From: Bulleidia sp.
Lineage (GTDB): Bacteria > Bacillota_I > Bacilli_A > Erysipelotrichales > Erysipelotrichaceae
NCBI GenBank assembly: GCA_016293365.1
Contig: JAEDEK010000081.1
Coordinates: 1-8,645 of the forward strand
Length of the DNA: 8,645 bases
Direction of reading: 5' to 3'
Shown here: positions 6,644 to 8,645 of the stretch, piece by piece
Numbering within the stretch: the first letter of the stretch is position 1
How the letters are laid out: each line of letters opens with the position of its first letter
The notes under the pieces: model-generated
The model's database searches: none
The model's input: the letters and a program-made list of their open reading frames with translations, nothing else
What the model was told of the DNA's origin: nothing
Made by a program: the position numbers and the translations under genes

Positions 6644-7468
6644 ATGAAGAAAGTAGCTATCGTATACGATTTTGATAAGACACTATGTACAAAGGATATG
6701 CAGGAATACAGTCTGATTCCTGCCCTGGGATATGATGATGCAGGTTCTTTCTGGAAGGAGGTCTCTGACTTTACAAAGGAAAATCAGATGGATCCGATCA
6801 GTGCATATCTGTACATGCTGATGCATAAGTTCCGGATGCAGGATATTCCATTGCGGCCGCAGATGTTTGAAAACCTTGGAAAGGCGATTGTTCTGTATCC
6901 AGGGGTAGAAACATGGTTTTCCAGAATCAATGCCTTCGGCAGTCTTCTTGGACTGGATGTAGAACATTACATCATTTCAAGCGGCATGCATGAAATCATT
7001 GAAAGTACACCGATCGCAAAGCAGTTCAGGCATATCTATGCCTGCCGTTATTACTATGGCGAAGACGGCACCGCACAATGGCCGGCACGGATTGTCAACT
7101 ACACAACAAAGACACAGTATATCTTCCGCATCAACAAACAGGTTCTGGATGAAAATGATGATGCGGGTCTTAACCGGTATGTGGAACATAACAGACGTCC
7201 GATTCCATTCGAAAGGATGGTATATATCGCAGATGGTATCACGGATATTCCATGTATGCGTCTGGTCAGAGAATACGGTGGAAAATCCATTGCGGTTTAT
7301 TCTGAAAAGGATACGACAGCACGCCAGCTGATCAAAGACGGACGTGTCAATTTCATGACCAGGGCAGATTATTCGTCCGGTTCGGATATGGAAAAGCTGA
7401 TGCAGAAGATCTTAAGACATATGGCTGCAGATGCAGCTCTTGAAGATCTGGAAGGAGAAATCCGATGA
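6644..7468 (+). CDS. HAD family phosphatase (phosphoserine phosphatase-like)
   Basis: This is a 274-residue cytosolic haloacid dehalogenase superfamily hydrolase that should remove phosphate from a small molecule; the substrate cannot be read from the sequence. Motif I is DFDKTL (nucleophile D9, acid/base D11), motif II is ISSG (S112-S113), the motif III lysine is probably K156 in TTKTQY, and motif IV is ADGITD (D197, D201). A helical cap insertion between motifs I and II (about 25-100) is typical of C1-capped, phosphoserine phosphatase-like members. ATG 6644 gives MKKVAIVYDFDKTL. ATG 6635 (three residues longer) is possible, with GAGGAAG 12 bases upstream, but it lies inside the -10 box. The 3' end overlaps the next ATG by four bases. 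Confidence 0.88.
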   Translation: MKKVAIVYDFDKTLCTKDMQEYSLIPALGYDDAGSFWKEVSDFTKENQMDPISAYLYMLMHKFRMQDIPLRPQMFENLGKAIVLYPGVETWFSRINAFGSLLGLDVEHYIISSGMHEIIESTPIAKQFRHIYACRYYYGEDGTAQWPARIVNYTTKTQYIFRINKQVLDENDDAGLNRYVEHNRRPIPFERMVYIADGITDIPCMRLVREYGGKSIAVYSEKDTTARQLIKDGRVNFMTRADYSSGSDMEKLMQKILRHMAADAALEDLEGEIR

Positions 7469-8199
7469 AGCAGTGGCTGGAAAAAATCAGATCTTTTGAA
7501 TGGAAAGATCCGATGGTCATCATTCTTGTATGTCTGCTCGTTTTTCTTGTTACGGGAACATCTATCAAAGGATGTCTGCAGATGACTGCAGAAAGAAAGA
7601 CTGTCTGCATTGATGGGGCATTCGGCGGTTCTTTCAAAGGATATGAAGGTATTGTTAATGAAGCAGAAGTAACAGGTAAGCTGGTGGATGAGCTTGCCGC
7701 ATTACTGGAAAAAGACAGGGACTTCATAGTGATCAGAACAGATCGCTCAAAGACGGTCAGTGAAAGAGTGGAAATGATCAGAAATACGGATGCTTCACTG
7801 GTGTTGAGTATTCATGCCGATGGCAGTCTGGATCCATCTGCTTCTGGTATGCGTAACAGCGTCATGAAGACAGGGGATGTACATAGAGATGATTCCATCC
7901 GGTTTGCACAGTGTATTGCGGATGCTTTTTCGGGGAGCTTGGATGTACACAATGGCACGATGCTGTATAAACCGCTGGAAGGTGGTGTTGTATCAAGAAA
8001 GGATACAGACCTGACGGATACGACTGTCTATACCTATGACACATGGTCGATCATGGACTGTGAAAAAGTGACTGTGGTATCAGATCTTTGCTATGTAACA
8101 TGTCAGAAGGATGTTGACACATGGTGTCATGAAGAAGGATACAGAAAGGCTGCCGGACTGTATTATCGGGCAATCAGGAATTATTATGGCTTACAGTGA
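7465..8199 (+). CDS. membrane-anchored amidase_3-like protein with altered catalytic residues
   Basis: The 244-residue protein has a short cytoplasmic start, one membrane helix (about 17-34) and an extracellular domain resembling zinc N-acetylmuramoyl-L-alanine amidases (amidase_3), which cut peptide stems from peptidoglycan. Conserved pieces are IDGAFGGSFKG (49-59), the zinc-ligand-type glutamate region NEAEV (65-69), TVSERVEMIR (97-106), SIHADGS (115-121, H117) and a YRKAAGLYYRAIRNYYG end. Two expected active-site residues differ. The first zinc histidine of the usual DPGHGG motif is F53, and the catalytic glutamate of the LVExGF motif aligns with D207 in VSDLCY. It may therefore bind rather than cut, or use a different site. 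ATG 7465 overlaps the HAD stop (ATGA) and has AAGGAG seven bases upstream. Its last 14 bases overlap the next gene, so the three genes are coupled. Confidence 0.75.
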   Translation: MKQWLEKIRSFEWKDPMVIILVCLLVFLVTGTSIKGCLQMTAERKTVCIDGAFGGSFKGYEGIVNEAEVTGKLVDELAALLEKDRDFIVIRTDRSKTVSERVEMIRNTDASLVLSIHADGSLDPSASGMRNSVMKTGDVHRDDSIRFAQCIADAFSGSLDVHNGTMLYKPLEGGVVSRKDTDLTDTTVYTYDTWSIMDCEKVTVVSDLCYVTCQKDVDTWCHEEGYRKAAGLYYRAIRNYYGLQ

Positions 8200-8645
8200 G
8201 CGAATGAGTAATGCAGAGAGATTTCTGGACGCCTATGCCAGAATTGAAAAGATCCTGTATGAGATCATACGGGAAACAAAATATGTTCCGTTTTCTCAGA
8301 TGATCACAAGAGCATCCAGGGAAAACCTGATTATTTCTTCCCGTGCCAATGATCTGCGTCAGTACCATGAACTGCGCAATGCCATTGTCCATAACCGGGG
8401 AAAAGAGAACGAAGTGATCGCGCAGCCTTGTGACAGTGTTACCGATGACATTGAAAAAATTGCGGATCTGCTTGAGGCAAAGCATGATCTGCTCTCCATC
8501 GCATCCGCACCGGTTGTTACGGTAGGCAGAAATGATTCCATCGCAGATGCCTATCGACTGATGCGGAAAATGAATACTTCCAAGATCCCTGTCTATCAGG
8601 ATGGTGTATATGACTACACTCACTTGAAGAATGGTGCAGCCAAAG
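8186..8645 (+). CDS. HEPN-like / CBS domain protein, partial (3' end outside window)
   Basis: The frame stays open to the window end (153 codons seen). Residues 8-100 are helical and contain ELRNAIVHNRG, an Rx4H motif (R64, H69) like that of HEPN domains, which often are RNases or RNA-binding modules in defence and toxin-antitoxin systems. Residues 104-142 (IASAPVVTVGRNDSIADAY..., KIPVYQDG) are the first half of a CBS domain, a module that usually binds adenosine nucleotides. The pairing suggests RNA processing or a scaffold controlled by nucleotide levels; that is inference. ATG 8186 is chosen because AGGAA (8176-8180) lies five bases upstream. It overlaps the amidase-like gene by 14 bases. 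ATG 8204 is the alternative. Proteins of this architecture are usually annotated only as CBS domain proteins. Confidence 0.7.
   Translation, partial: MAYSERMSNAERFLDAYARIEKILYEIIRETKYVPFSQMITRASRENLIISSRANDLRQYHELRNAIVHNRGKENEVIAQPCDSVTDDIEKIADLLEAKHDLLSIASAPVVTVGRNDSIADAYRLMRKMNTSKIPVYQDGVYDYTHLKNGAAK

Noticed and set aside
8612..8645. Possible frameshift at the end of the CBS domain gene
   Set aside because: After KIPVYQDGVY the residues read DYTHLKNGAAK rather than the usual glycine- and threonine-containing strand of CBS domains, and another frame gives LHSLEEWCSQ. Only about 30 bases remain and neither frame aligns convincingly, so no claim is made.

Overview
The window looks like chromosomal DNA from a low-to-mid-GC Firmicute. 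Shine-Dalgarno sites, sigmaA-like TATAAT boxes and A/T-flanked intrinsic terminators fit this. The peptidase PepV, the YoaK/DUF1275 protein and the HEPN-like/CBS protein suggest a gut anaerobe of the Erysipelotrichia or a close relative; that placement is inference from the proteins only. There is no rRNA, tRNA, CRISPR array or recognisable transposase.

Layout. (1) 1-829: a predicted promoter and a half-length MATE transporter that appears to join the start of the N-terminal lobe to the end of the C-terminal lobe. (2) 830-1211: a gene-free stretch holding a nested set of inverted repeats (902-1031) that can fold as a three-way junction, with intrinsic terminators for both strands. (3) 1212-1886, minus strand: a YoaK/DUF1275 membrane protein, divergent from the next operon across overlapping promoters with a 17-bp dyad. 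(4) 1963-4511: an M24 aminopeptidase P and an ExoIII/ExoA-type DNA-repair nuclease, overlapping by ATGA. (5) 4631-5989: dipeptidase PepV with its own promoter, a strong ribosome binding site and a two-way terminator shared with the convergent gene. (6) 6036-6497, minus strand: a small zinc-ribbon protein of unknown function. (7) 6644-8645: a tightly overlapping operon of a HAD phosphatase, a membrane-anchored amidase_3-like protein that has lost key catalytic residues, and a HEPN-like/CBS protein cut by the window end.

The two peptidases fit intracellular peptide turnover: aminopeptidase P removes residues before proline and PepV splits dipeptides. The least ordinary items are the last operon (a possible pseudo-amidase coupled to a protein with an Rx4H motif and a nucleotide-sensor-type CBS domain), the structured 902-1031 element, and the internally shortened MATE protein. 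Two genes (1886 minus, 6644 plus) have a -10 box so close to the ATG that their mRNAs may be leaderless.
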